The notes under the pieces are model-generated. The model did not search any database and was not told the origin of the DNA. It worked only from the letters and a program-made list of their open reading frames with translations. This document shows positions 32,313-42,261 of a DNA stretch of 64,000 nt, in pieces. The stretch lies in the NCBI GenBank assembly GCA_947044365.1, contig OX345645.1, forward strand, positions 3,309,741 through 3,373,740, read 5' to 3'. Each line of letters opens with the position of its first letter. The stretch's first letter is position 1. This stretch comes from Petrosia ficiformis (Eukaryota; Porifera; Demospongiae; Haplosclerida; Petrosiidae). The position numbers and the translations under genes are program-made.

Positions 32313-33189
32313 CTCAAAGAGAAACACGTGATAGAAATATACGGAGAAGTCCAAAGTATTGTCACATGGATTACGGTGGACGAAGTCAGTGGCGCCTAGA
32401 ATCTTTGGTGACAAGTGAGAACTGAGAAATATATATATATATAATATCTATATTTTGGAGACTTGGAGTGTGATGAGACGCGTGTCAAATGATCTCAACA
32501 CACCTTGGCCTAGTCCATTTACACAAGAAGAGAGATTTTGTGTCTTTCATTATTGTGGGTGTGGTTGAAATGACTACACAATCTTCTCTCTGACTCCATG
32601 AATTCACTTATGTTCAATATAATAAAAATATACTATATATATTTCTATATTTAATTCTCTAGTATTATATGTAATATGTTATGGTAAAAAAAAATGGGAA
32701 TAGAACAGAGATGTTGGAAACATTGAGTCGACTGCCAGACTTTTTGAACTATTTCATCACTCTTGTCCTGCTTGCTACCCATATACTTTGTATACGATTC
32801 AGTTTCAATTTACCGGACATTCACTAGCTTTATCGGACAATGTCCTGCATGACTGGTTGTTTTCACACCACTGGAATACAATTGCTTTATCTTGAATTCT
32901 TGACAGACAATTGGCAAAGTTAAAAGCCTTGATCATAGAATCATTCACAATAATATGTAATTGCATATTATTTTTAGGTTGTCTCTCATTTTGTCATCTC
33001 TAGCTGATCAAAGGTTAATTATTGTTCAATTCTAATGTTTTAAGCCATTCTGATTAATCTTAAACTTACTGATTAATCTTAAACTCTGTTCTATTCCCAT
33101 TTATGAATGAATGAAATATCCTGATAATGGGAACTTATGGGTCTGTAAATTTTAATAATAATGCACCTCATAATAAGGGTTTTGTTAGT

Positions 33190-33747
33190 CAGACCCAACC
33201 CTGAAGCGGGAAGGGTCTGGACACAGCCTTAACATCAGCTTGTACTACAGGAATGCAATTATTCTGATGAATTTTATATTAAAATGTGTCAGTTTCACTA
33301 AATAAAGATGCATGGGAATTACATCAGCAAACGAATCCAACATCAACACAAAAAATGCAGCTTCCAATCCTTTGCTCTTAAAACTCTGCACTTGAGTGAT
33401 TAAGGGTGACACAACTACGACTACACTTCCAATATTGCCTCTTAACTGATCAAATATCAATGGTATAGTTGTGTAGTAAACACATTTACCATAGCCAGTT
33501 GGGAGTAAAATGAAAACATCTTTCCTACTAACAAATTCTACAGTGGCTTCCTTCTGCTTTGTCTCAGGTCCCAAAAAACTCCCTGCTGCTTCTATCATTG
33601 ACGCCTCAATGTTAATTTTGCAGTTTTGCTATTCTGACATTTCATGATGTTCTGCTGTTTGATTGGGGGGCACAACATATAGAGTACCAGGAACAAGCTG
33701 ATATAAAGGCTGTGTCCAGAGCCTTCCTGCTTTAGGGTTGGGTCTGG
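33190..33747. mobile_element. TIR element carrying a RecQ helicase fragment
   Basis: The left end CAGACCCAACCCTGAAGCGG and the following GAAGGGTCTGGACACAGCCT pair with the right end, whose reverse complement reads CAGACCCAACCCTAAAGCAG and GAAGGCTCTGGACACAGCCT. Similarity continues through ATCAGCTTGT, giving TIRs of about 57 bp. The interior is the helicase fragment. I could not define a target-site duplication. Confidence 0.82.
33245..33598 (-). pseudogene. RecQ-type helicase N-terminal fragment, decayed
   Basis: The open frame reads KQKEATVEFVSRKDVFILLP, then TGYGKCVYYTTIPLIFDQLR and VVVVVSPLITQVQSFKSKGL. These are the Q-like region, Walker A and motif Ia of RecQ helicases. The Walker A serine or threonine after GK is a cysteine, and a few residues after SPLI are missing compared with the usual SPLIALMxDQ. 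No DEAH or later motifs follow before the stop. It is enclosed by the terminal inverted repeats, so it is transposon cargo or transposon-derived. Confidence 0.75.
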
Positions 33748-33888
33748 CTTGCAAGACTAGGGTTTCATATAGAGAAAGGTTGTTCAAAGGTTCTGTCTGC
33801 TTCCCCTCTTTTCATGTTAAACCCTGATATGTGTTATTTTCCCGAGGGGTTCTCATCTTGTTAATCTTTGATGTTATTTTATACACTA

Positions 33889-34088
33889 TACCGTAATTCG
33901 GGAAAATTTCATACTATAAAAATTTTCGTATAACAGTATGCGTACGAAATTTAAAAATTCGAAAATAAACGGGTATTTGGAAATAAACAGTATTCGTAAA
34001 TAATAACATACGCACGTACGAAAATTTATACATATGAAAAATAAAAATTCGAAATATTTTAGAGACGAAATATTCCCGATTTACGGTA
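33889..34088. mobile_element. 200-bp TA-type MITE, copy 2, just upstream of PGGT1B
   Basis: The copy has the same length and sequence as 20430-20629 apart from scattered substitutions. Its right end is 44 bp before the PGGT1B start codon, so it lies in the promoter or 5' UTR. Confidence 0.92.
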
Positions 34089-34132
34089 CATGTATTTGAA
34101 CACAATATATTTTTCTTAATAGATTATTAAAC

Positions 34133-34281
34133 ATGTCTATCACATCTGAACATGTTGGTTGTGAAGCTCAACAACAAAATGAAAGGGAGAAAAAGGATTT
34201 AGCTATAAAGAAACATTTGAAATATTTTCAAAGATGTATGGATGTTCTTCCTAGTCAATGTGAAAATCTTGATACCAGCAG
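34133..34281 (+). CDS. PGGT1B: PGGT1B exon 1
   Basis: Starts MSITSEHVGCEAQQQNEREK and ends NLDTS plus AG at a GTTAGG donor, phase 2. Confidence 0.88.
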
Positions 34282-34576
34282 GTTAGGAGATTGAATGAAT
34301 ATTAATTTTATAGTACCACATACATAATGATTACATAAATAAGATATTTGATTGATTGCTACATTTACTTTGTGCTCTTGAATTAATAATTTGTCTCATA
34401 GTACATGTACATGTACATGTGTCTGTATATACATTTTGTACATGTACACAATTCAGTCAGGTTCAGTGTAACTACTATAATTACGAGTACATACAGTATA
34501 CAGTATGTTAGCTATGGGTTTGTTTTTCAATTTCGTTTTCTCTCTGTTTCTCTGTCCCTCTCATGCATATATATTG

Positions 34577-34645
<69 letters not shown>

Positions 34646-36738
34646 TCATGCACATATACACACACATACACAGAATGACTCTTCTCTTCTTTTGTCTATC
34701 TGGTATGGATGTATTAGATTGTTTAAATATATCACCATCAAGAAAATATGAAATTATTGAGTGGATATATTCTCAGCAAGTCTTACCTGATCCTAATAAT
34801 CCAGGTATGAATATACAATCCCACTAGTGTTCGGCATACATGAAAATTCATGTATGTAGCATGCTATCAACAGGCGCAGACAAACACACACAACAAACAA
34901 ACAAGCAGCCACAATGGCTTCATTTAACATTAGAGCAGCCACTATTGCTTAGAAAAATAAGCAGCCACAATGGCTTAGACATGTACATGTACATGTACAT
35001 GTTAATTAATTAACTGTATCATCATGCATGTACAGCATCACATTTAAATATGCTACTAAACTGTTATACATGTACATGTATATACATGTTGTTACAGTTT
35101 GTACTTGTGTACATGTAGTATGCTCATATGTATAGTGTACCTATGTACATGTACATGTAATTATACATGTATTGTTTTATTGTGTTTTTTATTATCTGAA
35201 ATTACATACATGTATGACTGTTTGCTCTTTATTTCTATTGCGTTTAAGCGAACTATAGTTATGAATGCATCCTTAATTGTAGAATCCTCACCACTAGTAC
35301 ATGTAGTCATGTACAATGTTTCTATTTTGGTGAATAGAAAGCATGGATTATGATTATTAAACAAATAATGATTATTATAGCAGAGCCATTAAAATATGTC
35401 TTATAGTCTCCAATTCTAATGTGTGTAAGAGCACAATACCTCCATGTACAAATTAATAACATGCATAATAATAAGTATTATACATGTATATGCATGCAGT
35501 TAGAAAGTGACTGTCATGACAGAAAGATTAGAGTCAGCTTGATGTTGTCAAACAATGAGTGCTTTTAATAAATTGACTGAAACTAATCCTAAACCTAGTG
35601 TAATTAAACTAATACTACATGTACATGTACATGTATTACTAAAGTTGTGAGAGACTACATTGTACAACACTAACATATACTAGAGAATGATAAACAGTGT
35701 AGGGTAAGCCTTAGAGTGAGATCACATAAAAAGGTGTGGTTATAAGACGGGGGTTGTGTGCAACTACGCATGCATTACGAACATGTGCAAGTCTGTGAAG
35801 AAAAGAGAGTTCAATGTGTCAGACATAGAAGAGCATTTAAACGCCACAGTTCATGGAATAGTAATGGAGGTTTCACCAATACAGGTAAGTAGGAAAAACC
35901 CTGATGTTAAATACTTTAGCGGGAAGATCACTTTGCTCAGCAATCTCCATAGCTGTTCTCTCTATCTGTCTCTCCAGCATAATCTTCAATCTCTCTTCTC
36001 TTTGCTCAGCAGTCTCCACATCTCCCTCTCTCCAACCTTACTTCTTTTTCATCATCTGTCTCCATAGCTCTTGTCTCTCTCTGTCTCTCCCGCATAATCT
36101 TCAATCTCTTTTCTCAGACTTTGCTCAGCAGTCTCCACCTCGCTTATCTCCCTCTGTCTCTCTCGATCATGATGAGCTCTATCAGTCTCTTTTCTCTTTC
36201 GTAATCTCACCTCACTCTCCTCTTTAGTTTCTGCAGCTCAATTAACTCTGTCCCTTTCTCTTCTTCTCAATTTCATAGCGAACAATGCAAGCACATGGCT
36301 TTCTCAAATTTTACTGATAAAATTTAACGGAATACGAGAATTTAAAATATTTACAGAATACGTACGATACAAACATACAAACAAACAAACATATATACAA
36401 TGCAAACTTTTCAGCTACCTCCCTAGTGTGGGGCTCACTCAGGCTCACCCCAATAATTATACATTCCCTGTTATCTTGATTATATGGTTTGTCTAAACAA
36501 AGTCTACTTTCTCTAATGTCAAATTCTGACCTATGAACCCTTTATAATAAGGAAAAATCCTGTGTGCCAATTAAAAAACATACACATACATACATACATA
36601 ACAGTTACATGTACAAGTATATCCAAACATTGCGCAATATGTACATATACGTACATTCTCAACACAGAGAACAATAGTGACAGATGTGGAGGATTCCGAG
36701 GGTCTTCATTTCTAGGAGTTCCTTTCAATAATTCCGAG
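34133..36738 (+). CDS. PGGT1B: geranylgeranyltransferase type I beta subunit, first three coding exons
   Basis: Exons 34133-34281, 34674-34804 and 36668-36738 join in phase. They encode an N-terminus with IKKHLKYFQRCMDVLPSQCE NLDTSR, then MTLLFFCLSGMDVLDCLNIS, YEIIEWIYSQQVLPD and DRCGGFRGSSFLGVPFNNSE. These match, in order, KHLxFFQRCLxVLP, FFALSGLDMLD, IIEWIYSLQVLP and CGFRGSSYLGIPF of animal PGGT1B. The enzyme, a zinc-dependent heterodimer with FNTA, attaches geranylgeranyl to CaaX proteins such as Rho GTPases. Only about 116 of roughly 370 residues are present. The zinc and substrate residues lie in later exons that I cannot find downstream. Confidence 0.9.
34405..34480. repeat. TACATGTA cluster in PGGT1B intron 1
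   Basis: Short block of overlapping TACATGTACATGT words. Confidence 0.7.
34578..34642. repeat. (CT)n microsatellite
   Basis: A perfect CT run of about 64 bp lies about 30 bp before the exon 2 acceptor; it may act as an extended polypyrimidine tract. It inflates the open frames in this region. Confidence 0.95.
34674..34804 (+). CDS. PGGT1B: PGGT1B exon 2
   Basis: Acceptor ACACAG, donor GTATGA. Encodes MTLLFFCLSGMDVLDCLNIS, then PSRKYEIIEWIYSQQVLPDP and NNP, phase 1 at the end. Confidence 0.92.
34840..34980. repeat. inverted partner of 37985-38155
   Basis: Contains CATGAAAATTCATGTATG, AGGCGCAGACAAACACACAC, and two or three copies of AGCAGCCACAATGGCTT. The reverse complement recurs at 37985-38155. 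Confidence 0.85.
35756..35932 (+). pseudogene. single-stranded-DNA-binding (RPA-like) protein fragment
   Basis: Open sequence reads KKREFNVSDIEEHLNATVHG, then IVMEVSPIQVSRKNPDVKYF SGKI. The VHGIVxxVSPxxxSRKNxxVKYFxGK pattern resembles transposon-associated OB-fold proteins common in sponge and cnidarian genomes; this is from memory and moderately weak. The frame then runs into unrelated sequence. Confidence 0.45.
35928..36290 (-). pseudogene. degenerate charged-repeat protein fragment
   Basis: On the - strand the sequence reads AAETKEESEVRLRKRKETDR, then further copies of ETAEQ-x-RE-x-RL-type repeats with frameshifts and stops. Such Arg/Glu repeat leaders precede transposon-encoded helicases in some marine invertebrates (inference). 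The + strand open frames here are the complement of this repeat. Confidence 0.5.
36668..36738 (+). CDS. PGGT1B: PGGT1B exon 3
   Basis: Acceptor CAACACAG, donor GTGAGA. Encodes NNSDRCGGFRGSSFLGVPFN NSE, phase 0 at the end. Confidence 0.92.
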
Positions 36739-37152
36739 GTGAGAATAATATAGTGTATAGTTAAAAGAGTACATGTACATTATACATTAACATTCACGTA
36801 CATGTACACGTTTACTCAAGGCTGGCTGAATTGATTTTTGAATAATTTGACTAAATCATGCGAACTTCACAAAAATCTACTTCTTAGTTAGTTACTGAGT
36901 GTGACCGCAAACACAGTAGTATAAGTACAGTGATGTATGTTTTATATACTACAAGTTCATAACATGTACATGTACATGTATCCAATCACAGGTAATATAC
37001 ATGTACATTGTACATGCACCACTGAACTACCATTAATAGTGGACACCTATAGTTAACCTACATGTACATGTAATAATATAAAATGATATGCAGAGGATTA
37101 ACTTTTCCTAACACAATTCACACATTTGTACTTCCTGTAATGAATGTCATTT

Positions 37153-37242
37153 ATAGGACCCTCGTTTTGTGCCCTCGGATGTGATATAGCCCTCGTAGGT
37201 TCGGGCTATATCACATCCTTGGACACAAACTCAGGTCCTATA
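37153..37242. repeat. fold-back element
   Basis: Arms ATAGGACC..TTTGTGCCC..GGATGTGATATAGCCC and GGGCTATATCACATCC..GGACACAAACTCAGGTCCTAT face each other around TCGTAGGTTC. Confidence 0.85.
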
Positions 37243-37329
37243 TTTTGTATATAAGACCTTTAGCATACTATATATTATACATATATATATATATATATAT
37301 ATACAGTGTATATGTAATGATGTACAACA

Positions 37330-38335
37330 GTATTACCAACAATATTACATGTACATGTACTTGTATTACACAGTAGTACTATATACACTTCTATGCTGTG
37401 CAACAATATCATTAACTGTATTACATGTACATGTACATGTACTTTCATTATCAACAGTACCACATGTACTTGTATTTAACAGTACGTGTATTATCAACAG
37501 TACTACATGTACTTGTATTTAACAGTATTATCAACAGTACTACATGTACTTGTATTTAACAGTATTATCAACAGTACTACATGCACTTGTATTTAACAGT
37601 ATTATCAACAGTACTACATGTACATGTACATGTACTTGTATTTAACAGTATTATCAACATTACTACATGCACTTGTATTTAACAGTATTATCAACAGTAC
37701 TACATGTACTTGTATTTAACAGTATTATACAGTACTACATGTACTTGTATTTAACAGTATTATCAACAGTACTACATGTACTTGTATTTAACAGTATTAT
37801 CAACAGTACTACATGCACTTGTATTTAACAGTATTATCAACATTACTACATGCACTTGTATTTAACAATATTATCAACATAGTATACTACATGCACTTGT
37901 ATTTAACAGTACATGTACATGTATTATCAACAGTACTACATGTACTTGTATTTACATGTAACAGTATTATCAACAGTACTTGTAAGCCATGGTGGCTGAT
38001 AATTATTTTTCTAAGCCATTGTGGCTGATTATTTTTAGCCATAGTGGCTGCTCTAATGTTTAATGAAGCCATTGTGGCTGCTTGTTTGTTTGTTGTGTGT
38101 GTTTGTCTGCATCTGTTGCTAGCATGCTAGACAAATGAATTTTCATGTATTTTACTACTTGTACTTGTATTTAACAATATTATCAAGTATCAACAGTACT
38201 ACATGTACTTGTATTTAAATTAACAGTATTATCAACAGTACTACATGTACTTGTATTTAAATTAACAGTATTATCAACAGTACTACATGTACATGTACTT
38301 GTATTTAACAGTATTATCAACAGTACTACATTCTT
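37330..38335. repeat. 37-bp satellite, about 22-25 copies
   Basis: The unit reads AGTACTACATGTACTTGTAT, then TTAACAGTATTATCAAC, with period 37 (37501, 37538). The array is interrupted at 37985-38155 by the inverted repeat segment. Open frames here are periodic artefacts. Confidence 0.94.
37985..38155. repeat. inverted partner of 34840-34980
   Basis: Contains four copies of AAGCCATTGTGGCTG-type words, then TTGTTTGTTGTGTGTGTTTG and GAATTTTCATGTATTT, the reverse complement of the segment upstream. Confidence 0.85.
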
Positions 38336-38807
38336 GTTATGATAACCTTCCTGGTAATGAAGCATGTTGAGAATTTTATACAGTCTAAAACGTTTTATGT
38401 GATTCAAATGCCATCAATCCCTTTTAATAACTGTTTTATGTCAAAATGATGTGTATTTTGAACATTTTACTTTCCTGGCAATGGTGGTTTCCTTAGAAAG
38501 TCTTAACTCTATTAGAGTCTGGGCAAATTTTTATCATGGAAGCTGTCAAAAATCACTCAAGCTGTCCATCATGCACAAATTATTTTGACTTGAAAGGGAT
38601 TCATACACGTACATGTACGTTCACAAAAATGGATTTTCTTGCTGTGGTAATATCTTGTATCATATTCATGGAACTATGAATTTAGTAATAGCAAACTTTA
38701 TGTCACTGAAAATTGAAGATCTAACATAGACGCACATGTATCTTAGTACATTCTCTTCAAGCAACATATAAACATATTTTAAACAATATAATAGCAACAA
38801 TTACATT

Positions 38808-39539
38808 TTATTTTTGAATGTCATCTATATATTTGTCCAGTAATGTTTTAGGAAGACCCATTGCTGTGATTGTTTCTTCAATGTGATATTTGGCTATGTC
38901 ATAAAACAGATATTTAGGAGCAATGGCATAAAATAATCGAGCTGCAAAAAGGAAGCAATTTGTTTGACCATCTGGAGTTTTTGATGCACCGTTTTTAAGT
39001 CGGGTTGGAAACTCTTGATCAAAGGGCTTTTTTAGCTCTGATTTTATATGTTGAACAATATTACTAAAAGCAGTAGTAGATACGAACCCAGGTGAAATAG
39101 CTGGAGTAAAGTACTCTGTAGAACTATAAACACTTTGCAACTCCTCAAAAGCAGCATCACGACTATTACAAAGACGAAAATGAAGTACAGCATTCCAGCT
39201 ATCCTTCTCAAAAAGTAGATGAATTACCAAGTGAGAATACGCCGTTCTATCATTAGTTACAGAGAACTTGGTTTCAAGTATTACTCCAACATGAATTTGG
39301 AATTTTGGCTTTGTTGCTATAATAGCAAGGTAAACAGTTGGAAATGTCTCAGCTTTAAATCTTATATCACGAATATAAAAACTATATTGTCGATCAAACC
39401 TATGTTCTTTGATTTGCTGTGGATATTTAGTTGTATACGAACAGGGAGCATACTGTTGACATTTCTCTGGATAACTACTTTCTTCCTCTGTTGGTTTGCT
39501 CTTCGAATTACTACTTTCTTCCTCTGTTGGTTTGCTCAT
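38808..39539 (-). CDS. unrecognised single-exon protein, paralogue A
   Basis: Intact open frame. The likely start is the methionine at 39537-39539 (MSKPTEEESSNSKSKPTEEE), since the upstream in-frame extension to 39635 has no counterpart in paralogue B; this gives about 243 residues. A 27-bp direct repeat encodes two SKPTEEESS copies. The core shares with paralogue B IATKPxFxIHxGxxLE, YSHLVxHxLxxEK, CNSRDAAxxELQxVYxSxEY, PxISxGFVST, HIKSELxKPFD, TRLxxGAxKxPDGxTNCxLF and MGLPxxxLDKYIDD. No signal peptide or membrane span is seen in the short form. A conserved H-x-G, a second His and a later Asn-Cys recall permuted papain-like (LRAT/NlpC) enzymes, which is speculation. The stop codon overlaps an AATAAA signal. 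Confidence 0.8.
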   Translation of the reverse strand: MSKPTEEESSNSKSKPTEEESSYPEKCQQYAPCSYTTKYPQQIKEHRFDRQYSFYIRDIRFKAETFPTVYLAIIATKPKFQIHVGVILETKFSVTNDRTAYSHLVIHLLFEKDSWNAVLHFRLCNSRDAAFEELQSVYSSTEYFTPAISPGFVSTTAFSNIVQHIKSELKKPFDQEFPTRLKNGASKTPDGQTNCFLFAARLFYAIAPKYLFYDIAKYHIEETITAMGLPKTLLDKYIDDIQK

Positions 39540-39599
39540 CTTTGTTATACACCATGTAATACAAGATATGCCAGTGCAACAGTATAAAATTTGCATCAC

Positions 39600-40440
39600 A
39601 ATTAGATATTTAATATGAATGATATATGGTAACAATGACTAAGCTATGCTGATGAGGAAAAAATGTATAAAGTTATTATAGTATACAACAGAAAAAATGT
39701 GATGTTGTTGTAGTGAGTTACAGCAAGCATAAATCATCAATGTCTGCTACGCCAATGCAATGTTGCGCTCTAGTTTCATTACTGAATGTCTGTGAGTAAT
39801 ATCTGCTGACTTCCAACAATATAATCCATTGAATGCATGAATAATGACATTTCTGTGTTATAAACAAAATGTGCATGTACAGTAGCAATACTGGCTGAAA
39901 AGGTACATCTTTCTTTCTTTCTTTCTTTCCATCTCACGTTATCATGTATATACTTATAGAGTATAGCACTTAAATGTATGACAGTATTGTCCATAATAAT
40001 ATATGTATAGGTAATTCTATGGTCTCTAGGCTTAGATTGGAACCCTTCTTGAAGCTGATTAAGAAATCTTCGTAAAACATAAATTATCATGGAGACCACA
40101 CCCATTAATTTAATTTCTATTGTGACACCCCACCTATTAATTTAAAACTATGGAGAGGCCAATGAAACTTGCCAGTTAAAACTGTTTGTGATTAAACTTT
40201 TAATCTGTAATTTTGACCATGCCTCCTACAGAATGGCATCACAGCTTACCCGTCAATTTGATTGTTTGTGTTCTAAAGTGAAACTCAAGATTTAAAACCG
40301 TTCCAACCCTTCAGTAAATATTAATCTCTTTACAAATGCTGCTAATATATATTATTTTACATATAGATAGTTACTAAAATTTCAACAAAAAAAAAACCTT
40401 TGTTCTTTGTTATAACAAAGATTTACATATCACACTGACA
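39600..40440. other. spacer between the two paralogues
   Basis: AT-rich with a (TTTC)n tract near 39909-39930 followed by CCATCTCACGTTATCATGTA, resembling the SINE tail at 54900. The open frame at 39779-40105 on the - strand is not supported. No other gene seen. Confidence 0.5.
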
Positions 40441-40515
40441 AAAATTTATGAAAATTCATAGATATATGCATTGTAAGCATATATTCACAACAAATGTTTA
40501 TAAACTTATCAAATG

Positions 40516-41196
40516 TTACTTTCGTACATCATCAATGTACTTATCTAACACTTTTTCAGGTAGACCCATTTCCTTGAATGTTTTTCTAATATTCTTCACT
40601 GCTATTTCCTCTTTGTCATCACTAGGAGCAAGAGTATAAAATATTCGAGCCGCGAAAAGGGCACAATTTGTTACACCATCTGGAGCTTTCTCTGCACCTT
40701 CTCTAAGGCGTGTCATGAAGTGACGATCAAAAGGCTTATTTAACTCAGATTTGATATGTTCGATCAGACTATAGCAAGCCATTGTAGATACAAATCCAGC
40801 AGAAATTACAGGAGAACGATACTCACTAGATGCGTAAACATTTTGTAATTCATTAATAGCAGCATCACGACTATTACAAACTGTTACCATAAGTTGTGAT
40901 CTCCAATCATCCTTGCTCTTCTCATAATAAAGTGCATGAGCCACCAAGTGAGAATACTCTCTGGTGTTTCCATTTTCAGTTACAAAGAACTTATTTGTAT
41001 TTTCAAGTAGCAGTCCAGCATGAATAGCAAATGTAGGCTTTGTTGCTATAACTGCTAAATGAATAGTGCAACAAGACTTCACTTCAAACCTCACATCATT
41101 AATACAAAGAGCATATACTCGATCAACTTCATCTTCTTTGACTGCTTCAGGAGTCTTAGCTATACAAGTGTATTTCTGATCATCAACGTTGCCCAT
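40516..41196 (-). CDS. unrecognised single-exon protein, paralogue B
   Basis: Intact 226-residue frame starting MGNVDDQKYTCIAKTPEAVK. It is the same family and orientation as paralogue A, about 1 kb upstream of it in transcription order. The most conserved points are His59 (IHAG), His83 and His87 (YSHLVAH), CNSRDAA at 107-113, GFVST at 134-138, HIKSELNKPFD at 147-157, and PDGVTNC at 172-178 with Cys178. It ends MGLPEKVLDKYIDDVRK. No introns or membrane segments are visible. Conservation concentrated in motifs, with free divergence between, indicates two functional genes from an older tandem duplication. Function unknown; a cysteine-hydrolase fold is one hypothesis. Confidence 0.85.
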   Translation of the reverse strand: MGNVDDQKYTCIAKTPEAVKEDEVDRVYALCINDVRFEVKSCCTIHLAVIATKPTFAIHAGLLLENTNKFFVTENGNTREYSHLVAHALYYEKSKDDWRSQLMVTVCNSRDAAINELQNVYASSEYRSPVISAGFVSTMACYSLIEHIKSELNKPFDRHFMTRLREGAEKAPDGVTNCALFAARIFYTLAPSDDKEEIAVKNIRKTFKEMGLPEKVLDKYIDDVRK

Positions 41197-42066
41197 TTCA
41201 CTCTATACGTAATTACGTACAATATATACACCTTAGATTTGTCAATACAGTATATACTCACAGTCTTTTATACTGTATATAATACACATTAGGTGTAGTA
41301 ACACAATTACAATACAATGGGAAAAATGTAAATGTTGATATATCTAGTTGTACTAAAATCTGGTCATCAGCCTACATAGACAATTTAATAATAATAATCT
41401 TTGTTATTTGTTAGTCTCGTTCCCAGCTGCACCATCCAATAATGTCCAAGTTTGCCATCAAAATCTCGTGAATATCATTATGTGGTTCATTTAGGGTAGG
41501 GTTAGTGTTCTCTTATGTTAAAAGGCTAAGATTACTTTTGATACTGATTGAACCCTAACCATAAGTACTTTGGTCCATCACTAATAACTGTAATTGTTGA
41601 ACTTATAATTTTAGTAATTATCATGACAGTGAGCCAATCACATTTTATATACTATATAGTCACCTGATGTTTGAAACAGCATTATGCATTAACTATGTAG
41701 AAAAGCAAACTAGTGATATACAGTACTTAGTTGTTTGGGAAGTATAGTATTGACCAATATACTGAAATTACCAATACACTTGATAATGTGCAGAATGACA
41801 TGTTTACTTGAAGTACATGTAAGGCTTTCATATTATATTTTACAATTGGTATCAATAAAAGGGTACTGTGCAAAGAGACATGATTTTGTTAAAACATAGA
41901 AATAGGGTATTGTAGTATCGGTATCGATACTTGAGCATTACCTACTATAGTGTATACCAGACGTTTGGGCAGACTCTTTCATATTACCTGACATAAACTG
42001 ACAGCATTATATACAAGCAGGAAATCTTGATATCCTTTATACTGTAAGTGTATGTGACCTTACTTT

Positions 42067-42261
42067 ATGGTGGTGGGTAAGCCACCACGCATAATTTCAA
42101 TACTTAATGCATCTGCAACTTCACCAATGTGTGCAGTCAAGAAACGCTATTTCTCTACCACCCATGAGATTTCTTCAACATTCTATACTCCATTCTTTAT
42201 AGTCTTCATGAAAGAGTGTTTCTTAGATCTACCATGTCCAGCCAATGTCGCCTGCTTTTAA
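42067..42261 (-). pseudogene. possible coding relic, unrecognised
   Basis: Read on the - strand, QATLAGHGRSKKHSFMKTIK is followed by two stops within NVEEISWVVEK and RFLTAHIGEVADALSIEIMR. The composition is protein-like, but I do not recognise the family; it may be a retroposed or transposon fragment. Confidence 0.3.

Noticed and set aside
34405..34827. 140-codon frame with long Ser-Leu run
   Set aside because: The Ser-Leu run is the (CT)n tract; only the last part is real PGGT1B exon 2.
35904..36227. + strand Leu/Ser-rich frame
   Set aside because: Complement of the charged-repeat fragment on the - strand.
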